Shown here: piece after piece, positions 42,421 to 49,609 of the stretch | Layout of the letters: the number at the start of each line of letters is the position of its first letter | Position numbering within the stretch: position 1 is the stretch's first letter | Assembly (NCBI RefSeq): GCF_900116905.1 | Contig: NZ_FPCG01000009.1 | Location: forward strand, 1 to 64,000 | Reading direction: 5' to 3' | DNA length: 64,000 bases | Origin: Micrococcus terreus | GTDB lineage: Bacteria > Actinomycetota > Actinomycetes > Actinomycetales > Micrococcaceae | The notes under the pieces: model-generated | What the model was told of the DNA's origin: nothing | What the model saw: only the letters and a program-made list of their open reading frames with translations | The model's database searches: none | Program-made: the position numbers and the translations under genes

Positions 42421-43737
42421 TCACTCCTGGATGAGGCGGGGGCGGCCGGCGAGCCAGCCGAAGACCGCGCAGGTCAGGGAGGTGGCAGCGAACAGGGTGG
42501 CGACCGGGGTGACGTCGCCGGTGGCGGTGAGGATCTGCCCGACCAGCAGCGTGCCCGCCGAGCCGAGGCCGTAGCCCAGACCCTGCATCATCCCGGAGAC
42601 GCGCAGGGCCATGTGGGTGGAGTGGCTGCGCAGGGAGATCATGGTCAGCGCCAGTGCCGTCAGGCTGCCCTGGCCCAGGCCGAGCAGTGCCGCCCAGACC
42701 CACACGCCCTCGAGTGGGCCGATGATGCACAGCACCCAGCCGATCCCGGTGAGCAGCGCCATGGACGCGTTGAGCAGGGACTGGCTGCGGATGCGGACCG
42801 CGAGGATGGGGGCCACCAGAGACCCGGACATCTGCAGCAGCACGTTCAGGGCGATCACCAGTCCGGCGGCGGTGCCGTCCATGCCGCGTTCGCGCAGGAT
42901 GGGGGCCAGCCAGGCGAAGATCGGGAAGGACATCATCGACTGGAACACCATCATCACGGTGATCTGCCAGGCGATGGCCGAGGTCATGGGGCTGCGCCCG
43001 GACGTGGAGGTGGCCAGGTGCGCCCGGGAGCGATGGCGCAGGATCACCGGGATCAGCAGCCCCGCGACCGCGAGCGCCGGCAGGGCCCAGAGCCCGAGCG
43101 CGATGTTCCAGGAGCCGGACAACTCCAGCGCCGGGAAGGTCAGGGCCGCCCCGAACGCCGCCGAACCGGCCACGCACGTGGTGTACAGCCCGCTCATCAG
43201 ACCGATGTGGTTGCGGAAGTCCTGCTTGACGATGCTCGGCAGGACCACGTTGGACAGGGCGATCGCTAGCCCGGAGATGACCGTGCCCGTCAGCAGGGTG
43301 GCCAGCGGGGCGGAGCCGAAGGGTGGAAGCGCGCGGATCAGCATGCCGACCGTGAGCAGGAGCATGGCGACGAACAGCACCTGCCACGCGCCGATCCTCC
43401 GGGCCAGCACGGGCGCGAGAGGGGCGAAGACACCGAGCAGGGTCACGGGAACGGTGGTCAGGACCGTCACGCCGGCGCCGGACAGGCCCGTGGCCGCCAT
43501 GACTTCGGGCAGGATCGCCGAGAGCGAGGAGTAGAGGGTGCGCAGGTTCAGCGAGACGAGGATGGCGCAGACTGCGAGGTAGATCCACGAGACCGGGGAG
43601 ACCTGCGCCGGCGAGGGCGTGGGGCCGGAGGCGTGGGGAGTGTGGGCGGTGTGGGCCGTGGCGGTTGCGTCATGCTCTGGGCCAGACGGTGCCGACGACG
43701 ACCCGGGGTGCGGGGTGGAGGCGTCGGCGGTGCTCAT
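42421..43737 (-). CDS. CynX/NimT-type MFS transporter
   Basis: 438 residues from ATG 43737 (GGGAGGATGG upstream); codons further upstream to 43890 lie in the repeat element. After a His/Thr/Ala-rich tail of about 45 residues there are twelve hydrophobic helices. The helix 1 segment SWIYLAVCAILVSLNLRTLYSSLSAILPE is characteristic of the cyanate/nitroimidazole carrier group (CynX/NimT). Substrate not known. Converges with the amidohydrolase-permease operon and shares a bidirectional hairpin with it. Confidence 0.8.
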   Translation of the reverse strand: MSTADASTPHPGSSSAPSGPEHDATATAHTAHTPHASGPTPSPAQVSPVSWIYLAVCAILVSLNLRTLYSSLSAILPEVMAATGLSGAGVTVLTTVPVTLLGVFAPLAPVLARRIGAWQVLFVAMLLLTVGMLIRALPPFGSAPLATLLTGTVISGLAIALSNVVLPSIVKQDFRNHIGLMSGLYTTCVAGSAAFGAALTFPALELSGSWNIALGLWALPALAVAGLLIPVILRHRSRAHLATSTSGRSPMTSAIAWQITVMMVFQSMMSFPIFAWLAPILRERGMDGTAAGLVIALNVLLQMSGSLVAPILAVRIRSQSLLNASMALLTGIGWVLCIIGPLEGVWVWAALLGLGQGSLTALALTMISLRSHSTHMALRVSGMMQGLGYGLGSAGTLLVGQILTATGDVTPVATLFAATSLTCAVFGWLAGRPRLIQE

Positions 43738-43776
43738 GGGGCCATCCTCCCAGGCTCGGCGCACCCCAGGCCCACG

Positions 43777-43834
43777 TTGAGCCAGAAGTAGTGGCGGGCA
43801 TGGGAGCTGATGGTCACCACTGGTTCTGGGTCGA
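43777..43834. repeat. Palindromic intergenic element, family B, copy 2
   Basis: TTGAGCCAGAAGTAGTGGCGGGCAT ... ATGGTCACCACTGGTTCTGGGTCGA, 58 bases. It has exactly the length of the element at 49505-49562 and shares CCAGAA, AGTGGCG, CCACTG and TTCTGG. It lies between the CynX-like gene and the MpaB-like gene, both minus strand. Confidence 0.6.
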
Positions 43835-43867
43835 GGGGGGGTGATGGGGATCGACGGGGTGAGGGGA

Positions 43868-44665
43868 TCAACGGCAGGTGGAGCGCCCACGGACGCCGAG
43901 GCTGCGCAGGATCCACCGGGACGGGGCCTGGCGCATCACGTGCGGCAGCCGGGGGTACACCGCACGCAGCACCGACCACAGCCGTTCATCCCACACGGAC
44001 CCGGCCACATCCAGCTCCAGCCCCAGCTCCGAGCGCACGCCCGTCGGCAGCATCCCCGCGGTCAGCATCCGGGCCAGGGGCATCAGGGTCCGCATCCACA
44101 CCGGAGCGTGCTCAGCGGCGAACAGCTCCCGGGCGATCGCACGCGCCGCGTCCGTCACCTCCAGCTCCCCGAGCCGCTGCTGCCACCACCGCTCGAACGC
44201 TGCCCGGTCCACCGGCCAGAGCTCCCGCGGCATGCCCAGCGCCGTCCCCAGCACCGCAGAATCCTGGTACATCTCCTCCGCAGCACCCGGATCCAGCACG
44301 CCCCACATCCGGCCGCGCACGCGTTCGGCAGCCCAGTAGAGCGTGGCCGCCACCCACAGCTGTGCCTCCGGGTCCGCTGCAGAGTACCGCGCCCCACCAG
44401 CGTCAACCCCGCGCACCGGCGCATGCGCACGCTCCACCCAACCGGCCACCCGTTCCCGCACCGACTCAGCCTCCGGCAGGCTCACGGCGTACACATACTG
44501 CAGGGTGTGCACGAGCCTCGCCATCGGGTCCCGGGTGAAGTCCGAGTGCCGATCCACTCCCGCCGCCACCGGCCGGTGCGCCACCTGCAGCAGGATCGCC
44601 GCCCCGGCACCGGCCAGCACGGCCCCCTCGCGCGCCAGGGCACTCAAGGTGACGGGGGCACTCAC
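43868..44665 (-). CDS. Oxygenase MpaB-family protein (DUF2236)
   Basis: 265 residues, mostly helical. The heme-ligand-type features of the DUF2236/MpaB family can be seen: FTRDPMARLVHTLQYVYAV near 45, HAPVRGVD near 80, YWAAERVRG near 110 and the DxxFERWW pattern near 153. MpaB-type enzymes are membrane-associated b-type heme oxygenases acting on prenyl chains or polymers; rubber-degrading latex-clearing proteins are relatives. GTG 44665 overlaps the stop of the DUF998-like gene, so the two form an operon. Whether it acts on carotenoids or other prenyl lipids is open. Confidence 0.75.
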   Translation of the reverse strand: MSAPVTLSALAREGAVLAGAGAAILLQVAHRPVAAGVDRHSDFTRDPMARLVHTLQYVYAVSLPEAESVRERVAGWVERAHAPVRGVDAGGARYSAADPEAQLWVAATLYWAAERVRGRMWGVLDPGAAEEMYQDSAVLGTALGMPRELWPVDRAAFERWWQQRLGELEVTDAARAIARELFAAEHAPVWMRTLMPLARMLTAGMLPTGVRSELGLELDVAGSVWDERLWSVLRAVYPRLPHVMRQAPSRWILRSLGVRGRSTCR

Positions 44666-45870
44666 GGGCCGGCCGTCGTCGGGAACTGGGCGGAGCCCTC
44701 AGGCTCCCCCGCGTCCGCCGCGGCCTGACTGACCACGGCATCCAGCGAGCGGATGAAGACCACCAGCCACGCGTACACGATCCCGGCCATGGCCAGCTCG
44801 AACCCCGTGAGGTTGTAGTAGCCCAGCGGGAACCAGAGCAGCGCCGCGCCCACACCGACCAGGACCATCAGGCCCGTGGCAGCGTAGAACGCGCCGGGGA
44901 AGCCGGGCAGCCAGATCGGCAGGGTCAGCAGCATCAGGATGAACACGGCGCCGAGCAGCCGCACCGCGTTGGAGTGGATCGGATCGGAGACGTTCACCGG
45001 GACCAGGCCCACCACCGCCATGCACAGCCCGATCACGAACAGGCCCCAGCGCAGCACCCCCATCCGCACCGTCCGGCCACCCGCCGCCTCGCGCGCACGT
45101 GCCCAGGGGTACAGGTCCTGGGTGATGAATCGGGCCAGGGTGGTGAGCACCAGACCGGACACGGCCAGGGTGGTGTTGAACGTCCAGAAAGACCAGGATC
45201 CGGCCTGCCCGGTGCCCAGTTCGGAGAAGAACGCGTGCCACCAGAACGGGTTCTCGGCCAGCAGCATGGACACCAGCATTCCGGCGGCCATGAACACGGC
45301 GAGCAGGCTGGAGAGCGATCGGGTGGTGATGCGCGAGGCCGAGGTGAAGCCCAGGTACCCGGCCACGGCGGTGATCAGCGTGACCATCACCGTCCCGGCG
45401 ATCCGGTCCACCGTCAGCCCCACGAACGACTCCTGGAACAGCCGGAACAGGGTCAGCCCGGCCATGATCGCGATCGCCGCGTGCACCACCACCAGACCGG
45501 TCGCGTCCACCACCATCCACGCCCAGTGCCGTTGGATCAGCCACCGGTGCGTGGTCCGTGCGGTCAGCAGGAACCCCACCAGGCAGGACAGCCCCGCCGC
45601 CACCGCGGTGCTCACGGCGGCCACGTTCCCCACGGAGTGCGGCCCGGACAGCGGCGGCCGGTAGCCGGAGAAGACCAGATACCCGACGACGGCGCCCACC
45701 AGGCCGCACACGATGGCGGACCAGATGGCGCGAGACTCCAGGGCCACAGGCCCGGTGGGCGGCTGGGGCGCGGGGTGTGCGGGAGGAATGCGGGTGGCTG
45801 AGGTGGGGGTGTCTGCCGGGGTGCTGCGGACCGGGTCGGAGGCGGGGTCCTGACGCTGAGCGGTGTGCAC
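44662..45870 (-). CDS. DUF998-like multi-pass membrane protein
   Basis: 402 residues, a 40-residue Pro/Thr tail then about nine to ten hydrophobic helices. FWTFNTTLAVSGLVLTTLA near 228 and GLVPVNVSDPIHSNAVRLLGAVF near 285 match the DUF998 family layout (FxxG, H in the seventh helix). Function unknown. GTG 45870 is six bases after a TAGGCG box, suggesting a leaderless promoter. Its last codons carry an exact dispersed 14-mer (FPTTA) and its second helix carries a one-mismatch copy (GAVVGY). Confidence 0.7.
   Translation of the reverse strand: MHTAQRQDPASDPVRSTPADTPTSATRIPPAHPAPQPPTGPVALESRAIWSAIVCGLVGAVVGYLVFSGYRPPLSGPHSVGNVAAVSTAVAAGLSCLVGFLLTARTTHRWLIQRHWAWMVVDATGLVVVHAAIAIMAGLTLFRLFQESFVGLTVDRIAGTVMVTLITAVAGYLGFTSASRITTRSLSSLLAVFMAAGMLVSMLLAENPFWWHAFFSELGTGQAGSWSFWTFNTTLAVSGLVLTTLARFITQDLYPWARAREAAGGRTVRMGVLRWGLFVIGLCMAVVGLVPVNVSDPIHSNAVRLLGAVFILMLLTLPIWLPGFPGAFYAATGLMVLVGVGAALLWFPLGYYNLTGFELAMAGIVYAWLVVFIRSLDAVVSQAAADAGEPEGSAQFPTTAGP
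44672..44685 (-). repeat. Dispersed 14-mer, exact copy
   Basis: GCCGTCGTCGGGAA on the plus strand, at the very C-terminus of the DUF998-like protein (QFPTTAGP then stop), seven bases upstream of the MpaB start. Confidence 0.8.
45680..45693 (+). repeat. Dispersed 14-mer, one mismatch
   Basis: TACCCGACGACGGC, read on the opposite strand as AVVGY in the first helix of the DUF998-like protein. Confidence 0.5.
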
Positions 45871-45876
45871 CCTCCA

Positions 45877-45882
45877 CGCCTA
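45877..45882 (-). promoter_or_regulatory. -10 box, leaderless promoter of DUF998-like gene
   Basis: TAGGCG on the minus strand, six bases (TGGAGG) before GTG 45870. The GGAGG could also be a too-close ribosome site. Confidence 0.35.
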
Positions 45883-45918
45883 CAGGATGTCCTCCTTGGA
45901 GTCCACCCATGGCCGGAC

Positions 45919-45924
45919 TATAGT
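45919..45924 (+). promoter_or_regulatory. Possible -10 box of the first arsC gene
   Basis: TATAGT, 13 bases before the PHO-box-like repeat. If this is the promoter, a factor bound to the repeat would sit just downstream of the start site and repress. Confidence 0.3.
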
Positions 45925-45936
45925 AGTTAAGAGGCT

Positions 45937-45958
45937 GTTCACCTTCCGTTCACCTTGG
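45937..45958 (+). promoter_or_regulatory. PHO-box-like direct repeat upstream of arsC
   Basis: Two consecutive 11-base units, GTTCACCTTCC and GTTCACCTTGG. The established actinobacterial PhoP site is a direct repeat of GTTCACC spaced every 11 bases, so this is a very close match. It lies 77 bases before ATG 46035. Confidence 0.6.
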
Positions 45959-46034
45959 AGGCGGGGCGAAGCGCTGGACAGCACCCATCGCTCGGCGTGA
46001 CGCCGACCCTCACACCCCTCAGGAGGTGTCTCGC

Positions 46035-46787
46035 ATGACCGAGACCACTGACCAGAACACCGGCCAGCCGCAGGTCGGCGCCGAGGAGCCCCGTGGCCTG
46101 AACACCGGCGGCAACCCGATCGTGCAGAACCACGTCATGGAGCGCGTGGTCGCCGAGCTCACCGAGAAGTGGGGCGAGCTGCTGGACCACGGACGGATCC
46201 GCGCCACCGCACTCGAGGCCTACCAGGAGATGGACCGCACCGCGCGGATCAAGACCTTCCTGCCCACCCACGCCGCACGGCTGGGCGATGACCGCCTGCA
46301 CGCCTACGCCGTGGCCGAGGGACTGATCGAGGCCCCGCTGCCCAAGGTCCTCTTCGTCTGCCCGTCCAACACCGGACGCTCCCAGATCGCGGCAGCCCTG
46401 ATGGGTCGGCAGAACTCCGTGGCCGTCCGCTCCGGCGGCATCACCCCCGGCGGGCACCTGCACCACCGTGCCGTGGAGGCCCTGAATGAGCGTGGCATCG
46501 ACCTCTCGGAGATGTACCCGAAGTCCCTCACCGAGGACGTGCTGCGCGCCGCCGAGTATGTGGTGGCCATCGACACCGCCGGTGACCTGCCGGACGTGCA
46601 CGGTGCCACCGTCATCTCCTGGACCGATGTGCCCAAGCTGACGGACAAGCCGATCGAGGAGGTCCGCCAGATCGTGGACCTGATCGAGGATAAGGTCCGC
46701 GCGCTCTCCGAGGACCTGGTCGGACTGAAGTCCCACTCCCAGGCGGCGGCAGCCCAGTCCCGGGACGGCCAGGCCCTGGTTGCCTGA
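46035..46787 (+). CDS. arsC: Arsenate reductase, mycothiol/LMW-phosphatase type, with N-terminal helical domain
   Basis: 250 residues from ATG 46035 (AGGAGGT ribosome site). The first 100 residues form a helical bundle domain typical of actinobacterial ArsC proteins; the catalytic domain starts near residue 100 with LFVCPSNTGRSQIAAAL, the CX5R loop whose Cys attacks arsenate. These enzymes reduce arsenate to arsenite using mycothiol and mycoredoxin. The C-terminal 25 residues are Gln/Ala-rich. A hairpin follows, then a second, divergent arsC. A PHO-box-like repeat lies upstream. Confidence 0.82.
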   Translation: MTETTDQNTGQPQVGAEEPRGLNTGGNPIVQNHVMERVVAELTEKWGELLDHGRIRATALEAYQEMDRTARIKTFLPTHAARLGDDRLHAYAVAEGLIEAPLPKVLFVCPSNTGRSQIAAALMGRQNSVAVRSGGITPGGHLHHRAVEALNERGIDLSEMYPKSLTEDVLRAAEYVVAIDTAGDLPDVHGATVISWTDVPKLTDKPIEEVRQIVDLIEDKVRALSEDLVGLKSHSQAAAAQSRDGQALVA

Positions 46788-46821
46788 CCCGAACCACACC
46801 GCGTCCATTCGCACCGGACCT

Positions 46822-46856
46822 GACGACCCCTGGAGCCCCCTGCTCCAGGGGTCGTC
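46822..46856 (+). terminator. Hairpin terminator after first arsC
   Basis: GACGACCCCTGGAGC pairs perfectly with GCTCCAGGGGTCGTC across a five-base loop, 34 bases after the stop. One of the strongest hairpins in the window. Confidence 0.75.
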
Positions 46857-46905
46857 CTGCTCCTGACCTCTTGACCGGCCGGTCGCCGCTGATCAGCATG
46901 GTCCC

Positions 46906-47592
46906 ATGGGCACCGATCAGAACCCCGCAGCCGGCCAGCCGACCGATCCCCACCAGACCTCCGCCAGCGACGCGCTCGACCGCAACGTCCTGGACCGCAC
47001 CGCCGAACACCTGCACGAGCGCTACGGCCACGTGGTGGACCGGGCGACCGTGGACCGGGTGGTCCAGGAGTGCTACGACGAGCTCAAGCGCACCTCCAGG
47101 ATCCAGGCCCACGTGGTGGCCTCCGCCGGCAACTTCGCGGACAACCGCCTGCGGGCCATGGCGATCACCGCCGGGGCCATCGAGTCCACCGACCCGCGCG
47201 TGCTGTTCATCTGCAACGGCAACGCCGGACGGTCCCAGATGGCCGTGTCCCTGCTGGCCAAGCGCTCGGAGGGCAGGATCGCCACCCGCTCCGCTGGCGT
47301 GCACCCGGCCGGCGGTCTGATCGCGACCGCCGTGGAGGCGATGTCCGAGGTGGGTGTGCCCCTGGAGAACGCCTACCCCAAGCCGATCGCCGAGGACATC
47401 CACCAGGCCGCCGAGCACATCATCACCTTCGGCTGCGCCGACCAGGTCGAACAGCTGGAGGGCAAGGACTACCGCGACTGGGACATCCCCACCATCGTGG
47501 ACCTGCCGCTCGAGGAGGTCCGGCGGATCCGGGATCAGATCGACACCCGCGTGCAGGACCTGTTGCGCGAATTCGAGGGGAGCCCGGTCTGA
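46906..47592 (+). CDS. arsC: Second arsenate reductase (mycothiol type)
   Basis: 228 residues. Same architecture as the first: helical N-terminal domain (about 20-90) and LMW-phosphatase-like domain with LFICNGNAGRSQMAV near residue 100. Identity to the first copy is moderate and the loop differs (CNGNAGR against CPSNTGR), so they are not a recent duplication and may differ in substrate or partner. The stop is immediately followed, within the same bases, by the CTG start of the flavoprotein gene. No ribosome site is obvious before ATG 46906. Confidence 0.82.
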   Translation: MGTDQNPAAGQPTDPHQTSASDALDRNVLDRTAEHLHERYGHVVDRATVDRVVQECYDELKRTSRIQAHVVASAGNFADNRLRAMAITAGAIESTDPRVLFICNGNAGRSQMAVSLLAKRSEGRIATRSAGVHPAGGLIATAVEAMSEVGVPLENAYPKPIAEDIHQAAEHIITFGCADQVEQLEGKDYRDWDIPTIVDLPLEEVRRIRDQIDTRVQDLLREFEGSPV

Positions 47593-48734
47593 CTACCACT
47601 GACCGGGATCCCGACGCCGCCGACGATGTCGATGTCCTCATCATCGGCGGTGGCCAGGCAGGACTCGCCGCCGGGTACCACCTGCACCGACTGGCCCGGG
47701 ATCGCGACCGGGGACGGTCCGACCACGCTCCGAGCTTCGCGATCATCGACGCCGCGGACCGCCCCGGTGGTTCCTGGCCGGAGTACTGGGACACCCTGGA
47801 GCTATTCTCCCCCGCCTCCTTCAGCTCCCTGCCCGGGTTCCCCATGCCCACCTGGCGGGAGGAGGGCAACCCCTCGGCTACCCATGTGGTGGAGTACCTG
47901 ACCGAGTACGAACAGCGGTACGACCTCCCGGTGCACCGCAGCGTCACGGCCCGGGATGTCCAGGCCACACCGGACGGCAGCGGGTTCGCCACGGACACGG
48001 ACCGAGGCACCTGGACCTCCCGGGTGGTCATCAGCGCCACCGGCTCCTGGGGACGGCCGTTCATGCCCTGGCTGCCCGGTGCCGCAGACTTCGCCGGGCG
48101 CCAACTGCACACCGTGGACTACCGCACCGCATCGGAGTTCACCGGTCAGGAGGTGGTCGTGGTGGGCGGCGGGAACTCCGGGGCGCAGATCGCCGCTGAC
48201 CTGATCCCCTCGGCGGCCTCCGTCCGATGGGTCACCTCACGACCGCCCCGGTTCCTCCCGGACGAGGTGGACGGCCGAGCCCTGTTCGAACTGGCCACCC
48301 GCCGCGTCCGGGCGTTGTCCTCGAACGAGGACACTCATGCCGGTGTGGGCTCCCTGGGTGACATCGTTGCCGTCCCGCCCGTGCGCCGTGCCCGGGATGC
48401 CGGCCTGCTGACAGCCGAGCCGATGTTCTCCCGCTTCACTGCCGACGGCGTGCAGTGGCCGGACGGTGGAACCGCCCGGGCGGACACCGTCCTATGGTGC
48501 ACCGGGTTCCGCCCGGACCTGCGGCACCTGCGCGGCCTGCAGCTCACGCAGGAGGGCCGAGTGCCCCGCACGGATCCGCGCCTGCCCTCCCGGTCGGTGG
48601 ACCACCCCGGACTGTTCTTCCTGGGCTACGGTGACTGGTGCGGACCCGCCTCCGCCACCCTGATCGGCGTGGGTGCCCCGGCCCGATCCACGGTGGCGGC
48701 CGCGAACCAGCACCTGCAGACCCATACCCCCTAG
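47589..48734 (+). CDS. ArsO-like FAD-dependent monooxygenase (flavoprotein)
   Basis: 381 residues with two dinucleotide folds: VDVLIIGGGQAGLAAGYHL at the N-terminus (FAD) and EVVVVGGGNSGAQIAADL near 190 (NADPH), plus DTVLWCTGFRPDL near 300. This is the layout of the flavin monooxygenases found in arsenic gene clusters (ArsO) and of YUC/FMO-like enzymes. No ATG, GTG or TTG occurs in frame between the distant upstream frame and the FAD motif; CTG 47589, overlapping the arsC stop and six bases after a GAGGGGAG ribosome site, is the best start. Its role in arsenic chemistry is inferred from neighbours. Confidence 0.75.
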   Translation: MTTTDRDPDAADDVDVLIIGGGQAGLAAGYHLHRLARDRDRGRSDHAPSFAIIDAADRPGGSWPEYWDTLELFSPASFSSLPGFPMPTWREEGNPSATHVVEYLTEYEQRYDLPVHRSVTARDVQATPDGSGFATDTDRGTWTSRVVISATGSWGRPFMPWLPGAADFAGRQLHTVDYRTASEFTGQEVVVVGGGNSGAQIAADLIPSAASVRWVTSRPPRFLPDEVDGRALFELATRRVRALSSNEDTHAGVGSLGDIVAVPPVRRARDAGLLTAEPMFSRFTADGVQWPDGGTARADTVLWCTGFRPDLRHLRGLQLTQEGRVPRTDPRLPSRSVDHPGLFFLGYGDWCGPASATLIGVGAPARSTVAAANQHLQTHTP

Positions 48735-48739
48735 GGGTA
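48725..48739. promoter_or_regulatory. CsoR operator, upstream copy
   Basis: TACCCCCTAGGGGTA, a CsoR-type C-tract/G-tract palindrome, overlapping the end of the flavoprotein gene. Confidence 0.65.
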
Positions 48740-48740
48740 C

Positions 48741-48769
48741 TTGACCAGCTACCCCCTAGGGGGTATATA
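48741..48769 (+). promoter_or_regulatory. csoR promoter with embedded CsoR operator
   Basis: TTGACC (-35), a 17-base spacer and TATATA (-10). The spacer contains most of the perfect palindrome TACCCCCTAGGGGGTA (48750-48765), the second CsoR site. ATG 48779 follows nine bases after the -10, so the leader is absent or only a few bases. Copper-loaded CsoR releases such sites. Confidence 0.7.
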
Positions 48770-48778
48770 ACTGAGTGC

Positions 48779-49138
48779 ATGACCACTGAAGCCATCACGC
48801 CCGAGGCCCCGGCCGCCGTCGGGAATGAGCCTGTTGAGCACACCCACCACGGGTACTCGCCGCGCAAGGACGAGTACCTGAAGCGACTGCGCCGCGTGGA
48901 GGGTCAGGTCCGCGGGATTGCCCGGATGGTGGATGAGGATACCTACTGCATCGACGTGCTGACGCAGGTTGCCGCCGCCACCAAGGCCCTGCACGCGGTG
49001 AGCATGGGTCTGCTGGAGGACCACCTGAACCACTGTGTGGCGGACGCCGCCCAGCAGGCGCAGGACTCCGGGGACCCCGAGCTGATCCAGGCCAAGGTCG
49101 CCGAGGCCTCCGCGGCCATCGCGCGGCTGCTACGCTGA
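48779..49138 (+). CDS. csoR: Copper-sensing transcriptional repressor CsoR
   Basis: 119 residues, all-helical. The copper ligands of the family are in place: Cys in DEDTYCIDVL near 60, His in KALHAVSM near 85 and Cys in LNHCVADA near 89, with the RLRRVEGQVRGIARM first helix. The N-terminal 25 residues are variable and contain a copy of the dispersed 14-mer. It represses itself and the copZ-copA genes through the palindromes at 48725-48765. Copper binding loosens DNA contact. Confidence 0.92.
   Translation: MTTEAITPEAPAAVGNEPVEHTHHGYSPRKDEYLKRLRRVEGQVRGIARMVDEDTYCIDVLTQVAAATKALHAVSMGLLEDHLNHCVADAAQQAQDSGDPELIQAKVAEASAAIARLLR
48812..48825 (-). repeat. Dispersed 14-mer, one mismatch
   Basis: GCCGCCGTCGGGAA in the variable N-terminal tail of csoR (APAAVGNE). 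Confidence 0.6.
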
Positions 49139-49179
49139 CCCACTGACCCGTCGCTCCGGCGCGGACGTGGGCCCGGCAG

Positions 49180-49196
49180 ATACCCCTACCCCGTAT
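49180..49196. promoter_or_regulatory. Weak CsoR-like site before copZ
   Basis: ATACCCCTACCCCGTAT keeps the outer ATAC/GTAT of the CsoR palindromes but lacks the central G-tract. It lies in the 91-base csoR-copZ gap and could be a degenerate operator or nothing. Confidence 0.3.
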
Positions 49197-49229
49197 ACCT
49201 ATCCATACCGAACACCCCAGGAGAACACC

Positions 49230-49457
49230 ATGACCACCACCCAGATCCAGATCGACGGCATGACCTGCGGCCACTGCGTCGCCTCCGTGACCGAGGAGCT
49301 CTCCGAGCTACCCGGCGTGAGCGACGTCCAAGTGGACCTCGTGGCCGGTGGCACCTCCACCGCCACCATCACCTCCGAGGGCCAGCCCGCACCGGAGGAC
49401 CTGGAGGCCGCGGTGAAGGAAGCCGGCTACTCGATCGCCGGCCTCACCCTGGCCTGA
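49230..49457 (+). CDS. copZ: Copper chaperone, HMA domain
   Basis: 75 residues from ATG 49230, with AGGAG six bases upstream. A single heavy-metal-associated domain with the copper site GMTCGHC near residues 11-16 and the usual ferredoxin-like pattern. It is expected to carry Cu(I) to the CopA ATPase encoded next. It lies downstream of csoR on the same strand and is probably under the same control. Confidence 0.9.
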   Translation: MTTTQIQIDGMTCGHCVASVTEELSELPGVSDVQVDLVAGGTSTATITSEGQPAPEDLEAAVKEAGYSIAGLTLA

Positions 49458-49504
49458 CAGGCTCGCCCGCCGGCCCCCACCCCAATCCCACCCAGCCCCG
49501 CCCG

Positions 49505-49562
49505 CCGATCCAGAAGCAGTGGCGACCATCCGCCGCGATGCCCACCACTGCTTCTGGCTCGG
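49505..49562. repeat. Palindromic intergenic element, family B, copy 1
   Basis: CCGATCCAGAAGCAGTGG pairs with CCACTGCTTCTGGCTCGG (17 of 18 positions) around a 22-base centre. Sits between copZ and copA. Same length and layout as 43777-43834. Confidence 0.7.
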
Positions 49563-49609
49563 CGCCGGGAGCCCCCCCTCACTTCCCCACCACTGACGAA
49601 GGACTCACC

